Notes under the pieces: generated by a model
What the model saw: the letters and a program-made list of their open reading frames with translations, nothing else
Database searches by the model: none
Told to the model about the DNA's origin: nothing
Source: Halorussus vallis
GTDB taxonomy: Archaea > Halobacteriota > Halobacteria > Halobacteriales > Haladaptataceae
Assembly: GCF_024138165.1 (NCBI RefSeq)
Contig: NZ_CP100000.1
Location: forward strand, 372,001-436,000
Length of the DNA stretch: 64,000 nucleotides
Reading direction: 5' to 3'
Made by a program: the position numbers and the translations under genes
Shown here: positions 24,650 through 33,646 of the stretch, piece by piece
Layout of the letters: every line of letters begins with the position of its first letter
Numbering within the stretch: the stretch's first letter is position 1

Positions 24650-25111
24650 TCACTCCGTCCGTTCGGCGCTGGTGGTGTACCCCGGTGGCGGCGGAAGTTC
24701 CATTACCTCCGTCTCTCCGCGCTCGTGCGGAATCGTCGCCTCCATCTCCATCTTCACCGCGTGGTCGCCGCCGACCACGTCGCTCACGCCGACCATCACG
24801 GTCCCCGGTAGCTCCGGCGGTTCGAAGTAGTCTCGGCACGCCTCGCCGATCTGGAACTCCGCCTCCGGGAGGAGGTCCTCGCGGACGAAGTGGCGGATCA
24901 TCGTCACGTCCTCCAGACTCCCGTCGCAGTACTCGCGCAGGAACCGGTCGGCGAAGGAGAGCGCCCGGTCGGCCTGCTCCCTCGGCGTCTCGCCCGGTGC
25001 GACGAAGCCGTCGAGTTGCACCCGGTCGTGGTCGGCGTGTCGTGTTCGGACGGCCGTCGCCGCCACCGCGTCGTCCTCCCGGTCGCGGCGTCTGAACACG
25101 GTTTTCTCCAT
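24650..25111 (-). CDS. RidA (YjgF/UK114)-like family protein
   Basis: 153 aa. RTRHADHDRVQLDGFVAPGETPREQADRALSFADRFLREYCDGSLEDV, then VREDLLPEAEFQIGEACRDYFEPPELPGTVMVGVSDV and VKMEMEATIPHER match the chorismate-mutase-like RidA trimer fold. RidA enzymes deaminate reactive enamines/imines; the catalytic Arg of the classical members (in the SNR-A-R-x region) is not obvious here, so activity is uncertain. It starts downstream of the pentapeptide-channel gene end, both on the minus strand, about 135 bp apart. Confidence 0.75.
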   Translation of the reverse strand: MEKTVFRRRDREDDAVAATAVRTRHADHDRVQLDGFVAPGETPREQADRALSFADRFLREYCDGSLEDVTMIRHFVREDLLPEAEFQIGEACRDYFEPPELPGTVMVGVSDVVGGDHAVKMEMEATIPHERGETEVMELPPPPGYTTSAERTE

Positions 25112-25246
25112 ACGAACCCTACATGTCGAGAAGATGTAAACTTTGCCCCGACGCGTTCGAGTCCGGTCGACGGTTGCCGTACCGTACCGGGAACCCGAAC
25201 GGAAGCCGGTCCTCCTCCCCGCTTCGTCGTTCCCACGACACCGTCG

Positions 25247-26299
25247 TCACCACGTTACGATTCTGGCGAGCACGAACACGAGCAGGGCGGCCAACAGCGA
25301 CCCCAGGACCGACTCGACGCCGGCTATCAATCGCGCGAACGAACCGATGGGTTGGATGTCGCCCAACCCGAGGGTCGCGAACGTGACGACGCTGAAGTAG
25401 AGGCTCTTGAACAGCACTTCCCCGAGCCACCACCACGGCACCTCGTCGGGGTTGTCGAGGGTGTACGTGACCGGCTGACCGGCCTGAATCTCCTGAATAC
25501 CGCCCGTGAGCGGGTAGAGGAGCGCCGCGACGACGACCACGACGAGCGACGTAAGCAGTATCCGGTAGGGACTCTCCCCGTAGCGCATCACCCACCGGGA
25601 CAACTCCCACTTGATCGCGTCCTGGTAGTTCGACTGCTCCCACGCGTTGCGTCGCCGGGCGTCCCGTTCCAACCGGTAGCTCCGGCGGGCCAACTCGGGC
25701 AGCGCGTTCTCCTCGTACAGCGCCTGGAGCTGTCGATACACCCACGCGGCGGCCTCCAGCGGTTGCTCGTCGAGGAGGTCCGGCGGCGCGTTCTCGCGGT
25801 CGTAGATGGACACGCCGCCCATCCTCGTCCCGCCCCCGATGTGCATGTCGGTGAGGACCGTCTCGTGGAGTCGCGCGTGTTCGAGCACCGCGCGCCGGAG
25901 GTCGGCGTTGGTCAGGATGGCACCTTCGAGGTTCGCGCCCGTGAAGTCGGCCCCGAGCGCGCTCGCGTCCGTCAGCCTCGCCAGCGTCAGGTTCGTTCCG
26001 GTGAAGTCGGCCCCCGTCAGGTCCGCGCCGGTGAAGTCGGTTCCGACCATCGACGTGTCGGCGAACCAGTCGACGTTCCCGAGCGACGCCTCGCGGAGGT
26101 ACGCACCGTCGATGGTGTCCTGGCCCGCCGGGTCGGCGGCTTCGAGTTGCTCTCTCTCCTTCCCGTCGACCGGGGCGTGCCAGATGCAGCGGTCGTGGTC
26201 GTCCCAGACCGGTCGGTCGCACGAGTCGATGTCGATGTCCTCCTCGGTCACTCCGATTTCGAGCCGATAACCGCACCGATCTGACTCTTCCGCGGGCAT
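25247..26299 (-). CDS. Pentapeptide-repeat protein fused to a potassium-channel pore domain
   Basis: 350 aa from ATG 26299. After a cysteine-containing N-terminus (RCGYRLEIGVTEED, SCDRPVWDDHDRCIWH) comes a run of pentapeptide repeats (about residues 62-150; e.g. TDFTGADLTGADFTGTNLTL and ADFTGANLEGAILTNADLRR) forming a right-handed beta-helix. The last third holds two transmembrane helices around a pore loop with SVVTFATLGLGDIQPIG, in which TLGLGD is a K-channel selectivity-filter variant. So a soluble ligand-free sensor-like beta-helix is joined to a two-helix channel. A TTG start at 26324-26326 also exists. Confidence 0.85.
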   Translation of the reverse strand: MPAEESDRCGYRLEIGVTEEDIDIDSCDRPVWDDHDRCIWHAPVDGKEREQLEAADPAGQDTIDGAYLREASLGNVDWFADTSMVGTDFTGADLTGADFTGTNLTLARLTDASALGADFTGANLEGAILTNADLRRAVLEHARLHETVLTDMHIGGGTRMGGVSIYDRENAPPDLLDEQPLEAAAWVYRQLQALYEENALPELARRSYRLERDARRRNAWEQSNYQDAIKWELSRWVMRYGESPYRILLTSLVVVVVAALLYPLTGGIQEIQAGQPVTYTLDNPDEVPWWWLGEVLFKSLYFSVVTFATLGLGDIQPIGSFARLIAGVESVLGSLLAALLVFVLARIVTW

Positions 26300-26403
26300 T
26301 CCCCGTGTTAACACGTGAACCTCCAAGTTTCGTTCGGCCGCGCCGTCGCGACGCCCGGCGATGCCGCTCGGCGGTTCGGCGCGATAGAAAGGTGGGCTTG
26401 GTG

Positions 26404-26417
26404 GCCCGAAAGCGGGC
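26404..26417 (-). terminator. Short hairpin after the S-layer glycoprotein gene
   Basis: GCCCG and CGGGC pair around four bases just downstream of the minus-strand stop at 26430. On the minus strand it is followed by a pyrimidine-rich stretch. Plausible terminator. Confidence 0.35.
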
Positions 26418-26429
26418 GGTGAGGCTGCG

Positions 26430-29400
26430 TTACGACGCCGCGTCGACCACGGCCGGCGCGACCATCGAGGAGTTACCCCCGGTGGCGTTCGCGATTTCGC
26501 CGGGCTGGACCTCCTCGCCGTTCAGCAGGAACGTCGTGTTCGAGACGTTCCCCTGGGCGGAGAAGTCCGTTATCTGGCCGGCGAACCGGTAGACGTCCGC
26601 GTCGGCGGTGGTCGTGCTGACCGAACCGGCGGCGATGGTCGCGCCGAGTTCGGTCGTGTTCACCCCCTCGACGGCTCGCAGCTGGCCGTCGACGGTGAGG
26701 GCGTACTGGACCGCGCCGCCCTCGGGGCGAATCTCTAGCGTGTTCGGCAGTTGGTTCTGGGACTGGTTGCCCGCCGCGGTCGTCTCGTTGCCGTCCGCGG
26801 CGGCGTCCTCATTTCCCGCTTCGGTGGTCGTCTCGTTCCCTGCTTGGCCGTCCTGACCCTGCTGGCCCTGGGCTTGCTGGCCCTGGCCCTGTCCGACGAC
26901 CTGGAACTGGACGAGGTCGGTGTTGTCGCCGTCGTCCACTTCCAGGGTGTAGGTGCCGGGTTGGATGCCCTCGGTGCTGAGGTTCACCGACCAGATGCCG
27001 TTGCGGCCCCACTGGTCGACCGTCGCGCCGTCGAACTCGTTGGCGCTCGGGCCGTCGACCACTTCGACCGAGATGGTGTTGTCGTCGGGCTTGCGGTTGG
27101 TGACGCCCTCGACGACCACCGTCTGCCCGGTTTCGACGGGGATGATCTGCGACTGGGTGCCGGGCTGAGAGCTGACGTTCGCCTCGCTCTGGGGCACGAT
27201 GGCCGTGACCGAGGTCGACGCGTCGGCGTAGCGGAAGTTCTGCCGGAGCCGCAGGTCGTCACTGCCCGCCTCACCGGTCGTCTCGTCGGTGATGCGCGCG
27301 ACGACCTGGTCCTGGGTCAGACCGGAGCCGAAGCTCCGAATCCAGTTCTCGAGCGCGGCGAGGTCGGCCTGGTCCTGGCCGGGCACGACGCCGTCGCCGA
27401 CGACGGTGTCGCGACCGAGGCCGATGACCATACCGGTGATCTCGCCCTCGTTGAGTTCGCGACCGTCGGCGTTGACGAGTTCGATGTCGTCCTCCTCGAA
27501 GATGTCGTTGTTGTCGACGCTGACGGTCTCCGTGACCACGCGGCCGCGCGAGTCGACCATCACGACGAGCACTTCCTGGAGGCCGGGCGCGACGCCGCTG
27601 ACCTCGACGGTGCCGTCTTCGACGGCGACCTGGTTATTGTAGGTCTTGAAGACCCACGTCGGGTTCTCGTTGGTCGCCGGGGTGCCCTCGTCGATTATCT
27701 CGCCGTCTTGAGTCGTGTTGTTGCCTTCTTGAGTCGTGTTGTTGCCGTCCTGCATCGCCATCGCGGGTGCGCCGGCACCGAACGCCGCGACGAGCGAGCT
27801 GTTGTTGCCGCTGTTGTTGCCGTTCTCGCCGAGCGTCGGCTCGTTGACGATGATCGACGTCTGTTCGCTGGTGGCGCTGCTGAACTCGGACGTGGACAGC
27901 TGCTGCTGGATGGTACCGTTCTGACCGAGTACGTCGTCGCCTTCGACGACGCCGATGCGGTACCGTCCGGGGATGCTCAGGATGTCGGACGCCTGCGAGA
28001 GGGTGACGTCGCGCTCCTCCCACTCGCCGTCGGCGTCGACGTTGATGAGGTCCTGCTGGTTGAGCTGGCCGTCGGTGTTGATGTCGGCCAGTTCCCAGTC
28101 GCCCTGGTCGCGGACGTAGACGGCGACCTCGTCGACGCCGGGCGCGGCCGAGCCGCTGACGTCGACTTCCTGGCCGGCGATGTAGGTGCCGGCGGGCTGG
28201 TCGAAGGTCAGACCGCCCTGGATGACGTTGAGGGTCCGGTCGTCCTCGGTGTCACCGGGGTTCTGGGCGATCTCGGTCAGGTTCGTACCCTCCTGGTAGA
28301 GGTTCACGTCGACGTTGGTGTCGTCGAGGTACGACGTGTCGATCTGCCCCTGTCCGAGACCGGTGTCCTCGTTGACCTCTATCTGCGCCCACGCGAGGTC
28401 GGCCTGGCCGTCGTTGTTGGTGTCGAGTGTCCCGCGGTCGATGGTGTCCTCGACGCCGCGGAAGACGTTCTCGTTGACCTGGTTGTTCCGGAAGTCGTTG
28501 TCCTCGATGGTGACGATGTGACTCGCGCCGGCCGTCGAGCCGCGGACGGTGTAGGCGACGTTCTCGCCGCGAGTCGCCTCGTCACCTTCGACGTCGAGCG
28601 CGACGTTCGTCTCGCCGGTCACCGAGATGGTGGTCGACTGAGTCGCGGACTCCTGGTTGAGGTTGTCCCAGCCTTCGACCGTGATGCTGTAGTCGCCGGC
28701 GGGCTGCTCGCTCATGTCGATCGCCCAGTACGCCGATTGGACGCTGGTGTTGTTCGTCTCGAGTTGGCTCTGGTTGAACTGGCCGATGCCCTGGAGGTAC
28801 TCGATGCCGGTACCGGTGCCCCGCTGACCGGGGCTGTCGATCATCTCGGGGTACCGGGCGTACGCGCCGTTGAGCTCCTGGAGCTGGGCCTGCGTGAGCG
28901 AGTCGACGTTGGTCAGGACGTCGCCCGTGATCTCGTTACCGTTCGAGTCGGTGACCTCGAGCGAGAGGTCCTCGGCCTGCTGGAAGTTCCAGTCGGCCTT
29001 GACGAGCAGCGTCTCGTCCTCCTGGACCGTCGAACCCGCGACGTCGACCCCGCGCTCGTTGAGGAGTTCGAGGTCGGTCACGCGCGGACGCTGGACCGTG
29101 ACGCCGATGTTGCTCCGCTGGCCGTTGACGGCGTACTGGCCGAGTTCCTGGTCCTGCGGGATGGGCTGTTCGAGCGGGATGCCCTCCGCGTCGCCGGAGA
29201 CGCCGATGAGCTGGCTGGCGTCTATCGGCTGGCCGTTCGGCTGTACGAAGTTGATGTCCTCTTCACCTTGGAAGACGACGGGTTTCTGCTCGGAGACGAC
29301 GACCGTGTTCGGGCCGCCGACCCCCGGGCTGAACGTCGGATCTTGTCCGCCGCGCTGTACCTCCGCGCCCACGGCCACGCCTGCGACCGTCGACAGTACG

Positions 29401-29465
29401 AGGAGTGCAGACAGCACGAGCGCACTCGCTTTCTTCTTCGTGATTCGTGTCGTTATGTCCTTCAT
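26430..29465 (-). CDS. S-layer/major surface glycoprotein
   Basis: 1011 aa from ATG 29465, with a Sec signal peptide (KKKASALVLSALLVLSTVAGVAVGAE). The N-terminal part (VVSEQKPVVFQGEEDINFVQ, QYAVNGQRSNIGVTVQRPRV) and the repeated Ig-like domains with Asp-rich strands resemble haloarchaeal S-layer glycoproteins. Many N-x-S/T sequons occur. A QGQQAQGQQGQDGQAGNETTT low-complexity linker (about 855-915) precedes a last folded domain. Unlike standard S-layer proteins it has no C-terminal PGF motif, transmembrane helix or basic tail, and ends in ...VAPAVVDAAS. The gene is less GC-rich in wobble use than its neighbours. An in-frame upstream start at 29537 would add a non-signal segment. Confidence 0.85.
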   Translation of the reverse strand: MKDITTRITKKKASALVLSALLVLSTVAGVAVGAEVQRGGQDPTFSPGVGGPNTVVVSEQKPVVFQGEEDINFVQPNGQPIDASQLIGVSGDAEGIPLEQPIPQDQELGQYAVNGQRSNIGVTVQRPRVTDLELLNERGVDVAGSTVQEDETLLVKADWNFQQAEDLSLEVTDSNGNEITGDVLTNVDSLTQAQLQELNGAYARYPEMIDSPGQRGTGTGIEYLQGIGQFNQSQLETNNTSVQSAYWAIDMSEQPAGDYSITVEGWDNLNQESATQSTTISVTGETNVALDVEGDEATRGENVAYTVRGSTAGASHIVTIEDNDFRNNQVNENVFRGVEDTIDRGTLDTNNDGQADLAWAQIEVNEDTGLGQGQIDTSYLDDTNVDVNLYQEGTNLTEIAQNPGDTEDDRTLNVIQGGLTFDQPAGTYIAGQEVDVSGSAAPGVDEVAVYVRDQGDWELADINTDGQLNQQDLINVDADGEWEERDVTLSQASDILSIPGRYRIGVVEGDDVLGQNGTIQQQLSTSEFSSATSEQTSIIVNEPTLGENGNNSGNNSSLVAAFGAGAPAMAMQDGNNTTQEGNNTTQDGEIIDEGTPATNENPTWVFKTYNNQVAVEDGTVEVSGVAPGLQEVLVVMVDSRGRVVTETVSVDNNDIFEEDDIELVNADGRELNEGEITGMVIGLGRDTVVGDGVVPGQDQADLAALENWIRSFGSGLTQDQVVARITDETTGEAGSDDLRLRQNFRYADASTSVTAIVPQSEANVSSQPGTQSQIIPVETGQTVVVEGVTNRKPDDNTISVEVVDGPSANEFDGATVDQWGRNGIWSVNLSTEGIQPGTYTLEVDDGDNTDLVQFQVVGQGQGQQAQGQQGQDGQAGNETTTEAGNEDAAADGNETTAAGNQSQNQLPNTLEIRPEGGAVQYALTVDGQLRAVEGVNTTELGATIAAGSVSTTTADADVYRFAGQITDFSAQGNVSNTTFLLNGEEVQPGEIANATGGNSSMVAPAVVDAAS

Positions 29466-30123
29466 TTCTTGTCCTGTTTGCTGATCTGGAGCGTTCGAAC
29501 TACCCCCATACCAGTGGTTAGATGCCTGTTCCCCCATTCGTGTCGTCGTAAATCGTCGCTCGGCATCTCACTGCCCTACGAGCTTCCGGGTGTCACCTCA
29601 CCAGAACCGGACACCAGATTCGTTCATAAAGAGCGACGACCGTTTTCGACCGGCCTCGCTAGGTATTGCTTAATACCCACCGTTTACGGCCAGTTGACCC
29701 GGCTCAATTGGGGATACCAACATAGGGCGAGAATATATCCCGGCCGGAAGAAGGATAGGCCGAGGGTAGTATCAGAATCCGCTCATTCCGATATCGAACG
29801 GCTTCGGACCCGTTCACGGAGCGGCGATTCGAGATGGCCGCAGAACTGCCCGTTACGCCGAGTTTCGGGGGCGATGGATTCGTCGGAAGTGTAGCCGAAC
29901 GAACTATCGGAAGTTAGCCACGTTAGGATAATCCAATGAACATATCGACTAACCGCCCGGTAGCCGTCGAGGGTGTCGGCGCGCATCTCGCAGACCGCCT
30001 TATATGGGATTATCTTCCCCTTGCCCGGTCGTCACTGGACAACACCGACCCGAGAAAATCGTTAACAGTCGTAACCGTCCGTGTCCCCCGCTTCGGGGGT
30101 CGTTACCGGGCGTCGGTAAGCAT
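29466..30123. promoter_or_regulatory. Long, AT-richer upstream region of the surface glycoprotein gene
   Basis: 658 bp with no convincing gene. It is less GC-rich than the rest and contains, on the minus strand, a TATA-like CTTTATGAACG (29621-29631) that would give a leader of about 130 nt, a perfect 6-bp inverted repeat GGTATT/AATACC (29662-29677) upstream of it, and further AT-rich elements near 29735 and 30002. A long leader and strong promoter are usual for S-layer genes. A 67-codon minus frame (29783-29986) is probably chance. Confidence 0.45.
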
Positions 30124-32568
30124 TCAGGGAAGCAACTGCGCGAGTGCATCCCGTTTCCACCAGCCGAGTCCGAGCGCGACGACCGCCGCCGCTCCGCCCG
30201 CGACCCACGCCGCCGCGCCGGCGTCGAGCACGACCGGGAAGCCGCGGCGACGCGGTTCGACGACCTCAATCGGCACCCGGTAGGTTTCCGAGAGGACGTC
30301 GTCGCCGCGCTCGTTCTCGTAGGCGAAGTCGATGGAAACCGGGTAGTCCTTCGGAATCGCGGACCCGGCCGCGCTCACCCGGAACTTCAGGACGGTCGAC
30401 TCACCCGGCGCGAGTCGGTCGACGAACGCCTCGTCGTTGTCGCTCGACAGCGGGTCGCTCGCGAACAGTTTCGCGTCGACGTTCCGGAGCGTCTCGCCGG
30501 CCGTGTTTGTCACCCTGACCGCGACGACCTCGGCACCGCCCGCGGGTACGGTCGCGTTGACCGGTTCGACCCGGAACTCGTCGCGCTCCTCGGCGACCGT
30601 CACGCGTCCGTCGATGGGCTCGCTCGTCCGAAGGTCGTTGTTCTGGTTGCGGTACCGGACCCGGAACGAGAGCTGTCGCGGGCCGGGTTCGGCCTCGGTG
30701 TTGACGTCCACGGTGTACTCGAACGACGCCGACTCGCCGGGCGCGAGCGTGCCGACGGCGTACTCGGTCTCCCGCGGGTCGAGGTTGGGGTTGTTCGTCC
30801 GGAGGTCGACCACCGCGTTCGAGACGGTGCGGTTGCCGGTGTTCACTATCGTCCCGGTGAGGTCGCCGGTTTGGCCGACCCGGAGCGTCCCGTTGAGGTT
30901 CCGAACCGCGAACGTCTGCTCGCCCCCGACGGCGACACGGCTCTCGAGCGCGTCGCTGGTCCGCAACTCGTCGTTCCGGTTGCGGTAGCGCACCTGGAAC
31001 GAAACCTGTCGAGAGCCAGGTTCCGAGCCGTTGGGCACGTCCACGGTGAACTCGAAGGGGACCGACTCGCCGGGCGTGAGCGTCCCGACCGCGATCTGGG
31101 TTTCGCGGGGCTGGAAGTTCGAGTTCCCGGTCCCGAAGACGACGACCGCGTTCGAGACCGTCTGGTTACCCGTGTTGACGAGCGTTCCCGAGACGGTGCC
31201 GGTGTCGCCGACCTGCAGGTCGCCCGAGACGCCCCTGACCGAGAACGTCTGCTCGCCGTCGACCGCGACGATGGCGTCGACCGATTCCCCGGTCCGGGTG
31301 TCGCCCTGCCGGTTGGCGTAGCGGACCTGGAACGACACCCGCCGGGGTCCGGGGTCGGCCGCGTTCGCGGTGTCGATACGGAACGAGAAGTTGGCCGACT
31401 CGCCGGGCGCGAGCGTGCCGACGGCGTACTCGGTTTCGCGGGGCTGGAGGTTCGGGTTCCCCGGTTGAAGGGTGACCACTGCGTCGGTCACGTTGGTTTC
31501 GCCGGTGTTCACGACCGTGCCCGTGACCAGTCCGCTGTCGCCGACCGTGAGATTGCTCTCGACGCCCCGGATCGCGAACGTCTGTTCACCACCGACCGCA
31601 ACGCCGTATCGCAGGAGTTCCGAGCGCCCGGCGACGCCGTTGGGTTGCTCGTAGGCGACCATCGCGTTGGCGATGTAGGTTCCCGGGGCCGTGTCCGCGG
31701 TCGCGCCCACGGTGACGTTGAACGTTTTCGTCTCGCCGGGTTCGATGCGGTCGAAGAAGACGCTGGTCTGCTGCTGGGGGTTCGCGGCGTTCCCGAAGAA
31801 CAGCGAGGAGTTGGCGGCCGAGAGGGTCACATCGGCCCGGACGGCCGGCTGGGTGCCGGTGTTGGTGAGGTTCATCCGGTAGGTCGCGGTTTCGCCGGGC
31901 GTCACCGGCTGGAGCGACTGGGACGATATCTCGAACCGGGGCTGGTCCTCGACGACGATGGTGACGTAGGCGGTCTGCTCGCGCGAGAGGTCGCCGTACT
32001 CCGGTTGGCCGCCCGTCCGGTACCGGACGAAGTTGGTGTAGTCGTAGCTCACCTCGACCGGAATCCGGTAGGTACCGGGCGACAGCGAGTCGCCGATTTC
32101 GAGGTTGAACGCGTACGGGCCGGAGACGCCTTCGGGGACCGACCCGGCGAACACGGTGCCGGAGTTGATATCTATCGCGCGCGCGAGGGTGTCGTTGAGT
32201 CGGTCCTCGTCGATGTCCAGTCGGACGTTCCTCGCGGTCGTCACGCGCTGTTCGTACTCGCTGGGTCCGCCGCGGTCGATGTCCCCGTCGTTCGAGATGT
32301 ACACCTCGAGGGCCACCTGCTCGCCCGCGCCGTACTGGTTGTCCGGTGCGGTGAGTTCGAGGTTCGGACGGCCGACGACGGTGCCCTCTTCCTGTGCGAG
32401 CGCCGCCGCGGAACCCGACGCCCCCGCGGGGTTCGGCGTCTCCGCGGTCCCGGTCGCGTTCGAGAGAGCTCCGACTCCCGCGAACGCGGCGGGTCCCGCG
32501 CCGGCCGCGACGACGCTCGCGGTCACGACCGCGACGAGGACGGTCCGGAGGAGCGCCCCGGCGTTCAT
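30124..32568 (-). CDS. COG1361-type secreted repeat protein with C-terminal membrane anchor
   Basis: 814 aa from ATG 32568. A Sec-type signal (LLRTVLVAVVTASVVAAGAGPAAFA) leads to at least four tandem repeats of about 75-85 residues, each with (N/T)RTVSNAVV, TE(Y/I)AVGTL(A/T)PGES, and GPRQ(L/V)SF(R/Q)VRYRN motifs, typical of CARDB/NEW3-like S-layer adhesion domains. It ends in a transmembrane helix (WVAGGAAAVVALGLGWW) and a short basic tail (KRDALAQLLP). Probably an extracellular structural or surface-associated protein. It follows the cupredoxin gene on the same strand and precedes the S-layer gene, so this is an envelope block. Confidence 0.85.
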   Translation of the reverse strand: MNAGALLRTVLVAVVTASVVAAGAGPAAFAGVGALSNATGTAETPNPAGASGSAAALAQEEGTVVGRPNLELTAPDNQYGAGEQVALEVYISNDGDIDRGGPSEYEQRVTTARNVRLDIDEDRLNDTLARAIDINSGTVFAGSVPEGVSGPYAFNLEIGDSLSPGTYRIPVEVSYDYTNFVRYRTGGQPEYGDLSREQTAYVTIVVEDQPRFEISSQSLQPVTPGETATYRMNLTNTGTQPAVRADVTLSAANSSLFFGNAANPQQQTSVFFDRIEPGETKTFNVTVGATADTAPGTYIANAMVAYEQPNGVAGRSELLRYGVAVGGEQTFAIRGVESNLTVGDSGLVTGTVVNTGETNVTDAVVTLQPGNPNLQPRETEYAVGTLAPGESANFSFRIDTANAADPGPRRVSFQVRYANRQGDTRTGESVDAIVAVDGEQTFSVRGVSGDLQVGDTGTVSGTLVNTGNQTVSNAVVVFGTGNSNFQPRETQIAVGTLTPGESVPFEFTVDVPNGSEPGSRQVSFQVRYRNRNDELRTSDALESRVAVGGEQTFAVRNLNGTLRVGQTGDLTGTIVNTGNRTVSNAVVDLRTNNPNLDPRETEYAVGTLAPGESASFEYTVDVNTEAEPGPRQLSFRVRYRNQNNDLRTSEPIDGRVTVAEERDEFRVEPVNATVPAGGAEVVAVRVTNTAGETLRNVDAKLFASDPLSSDNDEAFVDRLAPGESTVLKFRVSAAGSAIPKDYPVSIDFAYENERGDDVLSETYRVPIEVVEPRRRGFPVVLDAGAAAWVAGGAAAVVALGLGWWKRDALAQLLP

Positions 32569-32580
32569 GCCCCCTCGCTG

Positions 32581-32616
32581 GCGGACGGGCACCGCCGCGC
32601 GGCGGTGTCCGTCCGC
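32581..32616. repeat. 36-bp palindrome with one G/T wobble, upstream of the COG1361 gene
   Basis: Positions 32581-32616 are palindromic about the centre of CCGCGG-like bases with a single G-T mismatch pair. It begins 12 bp upstream of the ATG at 32568 on the minus strand, so it could fold in the leader and affect translation. Confidence 0.6.
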
Positions 32617-32685
32617 GAAAGCCTCGCCTCTGAGCGCGTCCGTCTCCCCGACAGGGAGGTTTCCGTCCGAGACTGCGCATCACCA

Positions 32686-32715
32686 GCCGTGCCGAATGGA
32701 CCGATTCGGCACGGC
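32686..32715. terminator. Stem-loop after the cupredoxin gene
   Basis: Arms 32686-32697 and 32704-32715 (12 bp each) pair perfectly around six bases, just downstream of the minus-strand cupredoxin stop at 32729. Position suits a terminator. Confidence 0.45.
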
Positions 32716-32728
32716 AGGCGTCCGGGAA

Positions 32729-33481
32729 TCATCTGCTCGGCGCTCCCCCTTCGCCCGGTCCCCTGTCGCGCGAGAAGAGGAACAGCGCGAACAGGAGCGG
32801 TGAGAGGAACGCCATCGCGATGGCCGCGACCAGCAGGAGGTACTGCGGCGGAATACTGGTACCGCCGCCTCCGCCGCCCTGCTCCTGGGCCCCGCCCTGA
32901 ACCTCGATGTCGCCGACCATCGTCGACTGGTGGTAGACGCAGATGTACTGGGCCATGGCCGGCGTGGCGGTGAACGTCACCGAGGCGGTCGCTCCTTGCT
33001 CGGTGACGGTGTCCGTGGTGACGAGGTCCTGGCCCTCCTCGGTCTGTATCACGAAGTTGTGGGGCGCGCCGTCGAGGTTCTCCCAGGTGACCTGGTAGCG
33101 CTGGCCCGCCACGAAGTTCAGCGTCGGATTCACGACCCCGGCGTCTATCGGCCCGCGTTCGAGGCCCTGCCAGCCGGCGACCTCACCGCCGATGTAGAAC
33201 CGCTGTGCGATGTCTTGAGTCCCCGCGACCTCGTCGCTGGCCGCCGCCGCACCGCCCGCGGCGGCCGCGGCACTTCCGGCGGCGGTCCGGATGAACGAAC
33301 GGCGCGTCACGCCGGCGACCGAATCGCCACCCTCGCCCTCGGAATCGTTCGGCCGCGCGCGCTCGGAGTCGTCCGTCCGAGCGCCGTCCGAGCCGCCGCG
33401 ACTCCCGTCGGGAGTCGCGGGGAGCGGGACGCGAGGCCCGTCCTCGTGCGTCTGCTCGTCGTGCGTCTGATTTCCGTGCAT
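32729..33481 (-). CDS. Halocyanin-like cupredoxin with Tat signal and C-terminal membrane anchor
   Basis: 250 aa from ATG 33481. A polar, acidic leader of about 58 residues precedes a twin-arginine signal (TRRSFIRTAAGSAAAAAGG). The cupredoxin domain has copper ligands His141 (APHNFVIQ), Cys181, His184 and Met188 (YICVYHQSTMVGDI). A GGGGGG linker and a transmembrane helix (QYLLLVAAIAMAFLSPLLFALFLF) follow, so the domain faces outside and is membrane-tied at its C-terminus. A GTG at 33310, exactly before TRRSF, would give a conventional 193-residue Tat protein and may be the true start. Probably a membrane-bound electron carrier. Confidence 0.85.
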   Translation of the reverse strand: MHGNQTHDEQTHEDGPRVPLPATPDGSRGGSDGARTDDSERARPNDSEGEGGDSVAGVTRRSFIRTAAGSAAAAAGGAAAASDEVAGTQDIAQRFYIGGEVAGWQGLERGPIDAGVVNPTLNFVAGQRYQVTWENLDGAPHNFVIQTEEGQDLVTTDTVTEQGATASVTFTATPAMAQYICVYHQSTMVGDIEVQGGAQEQGGGGGGTSIPPQYLLLVAAIAMAFLSPLLFALFLFSRDRGPGEGGAPSR

Positions 33482-33646
33482 CTCCCATCCCCGCCCGGGG
33501 TAAGCCCCGACGAGACAAGAAACCACGGGCTGGGGGTCTGGGCCGGGCCTCGCGACGGCGTTCGACCGCGAGGGGAGTCTCGCGCCACCCCGCCCGCGGC
33601 CGGGAGTGCTTTCACCGCTCGCGGCGAACCCCGTCGAGGTGAGAAC

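Noticed and set aside
26751-29894. 1047-codon plus-strand open frame over the surface glycoprotein
   Set aside because: Antisense shadow of a strongly acid-rich gene: its product is a V/D/R/L-rich stretch with no domain.
29783-29986. 67-codon minus frame in the surface glycoprotein upstream region
   Set aside because: No haloarchaeal composition, no domain, and its ATG lies upstream of the predicted transcription start of the nearest TATA box.
30004-32973. 989-codon plus frame over the COG1361-type gene
   Set aside because: Same reason: long because of the bias of the repeats in the true minus-strand gene.
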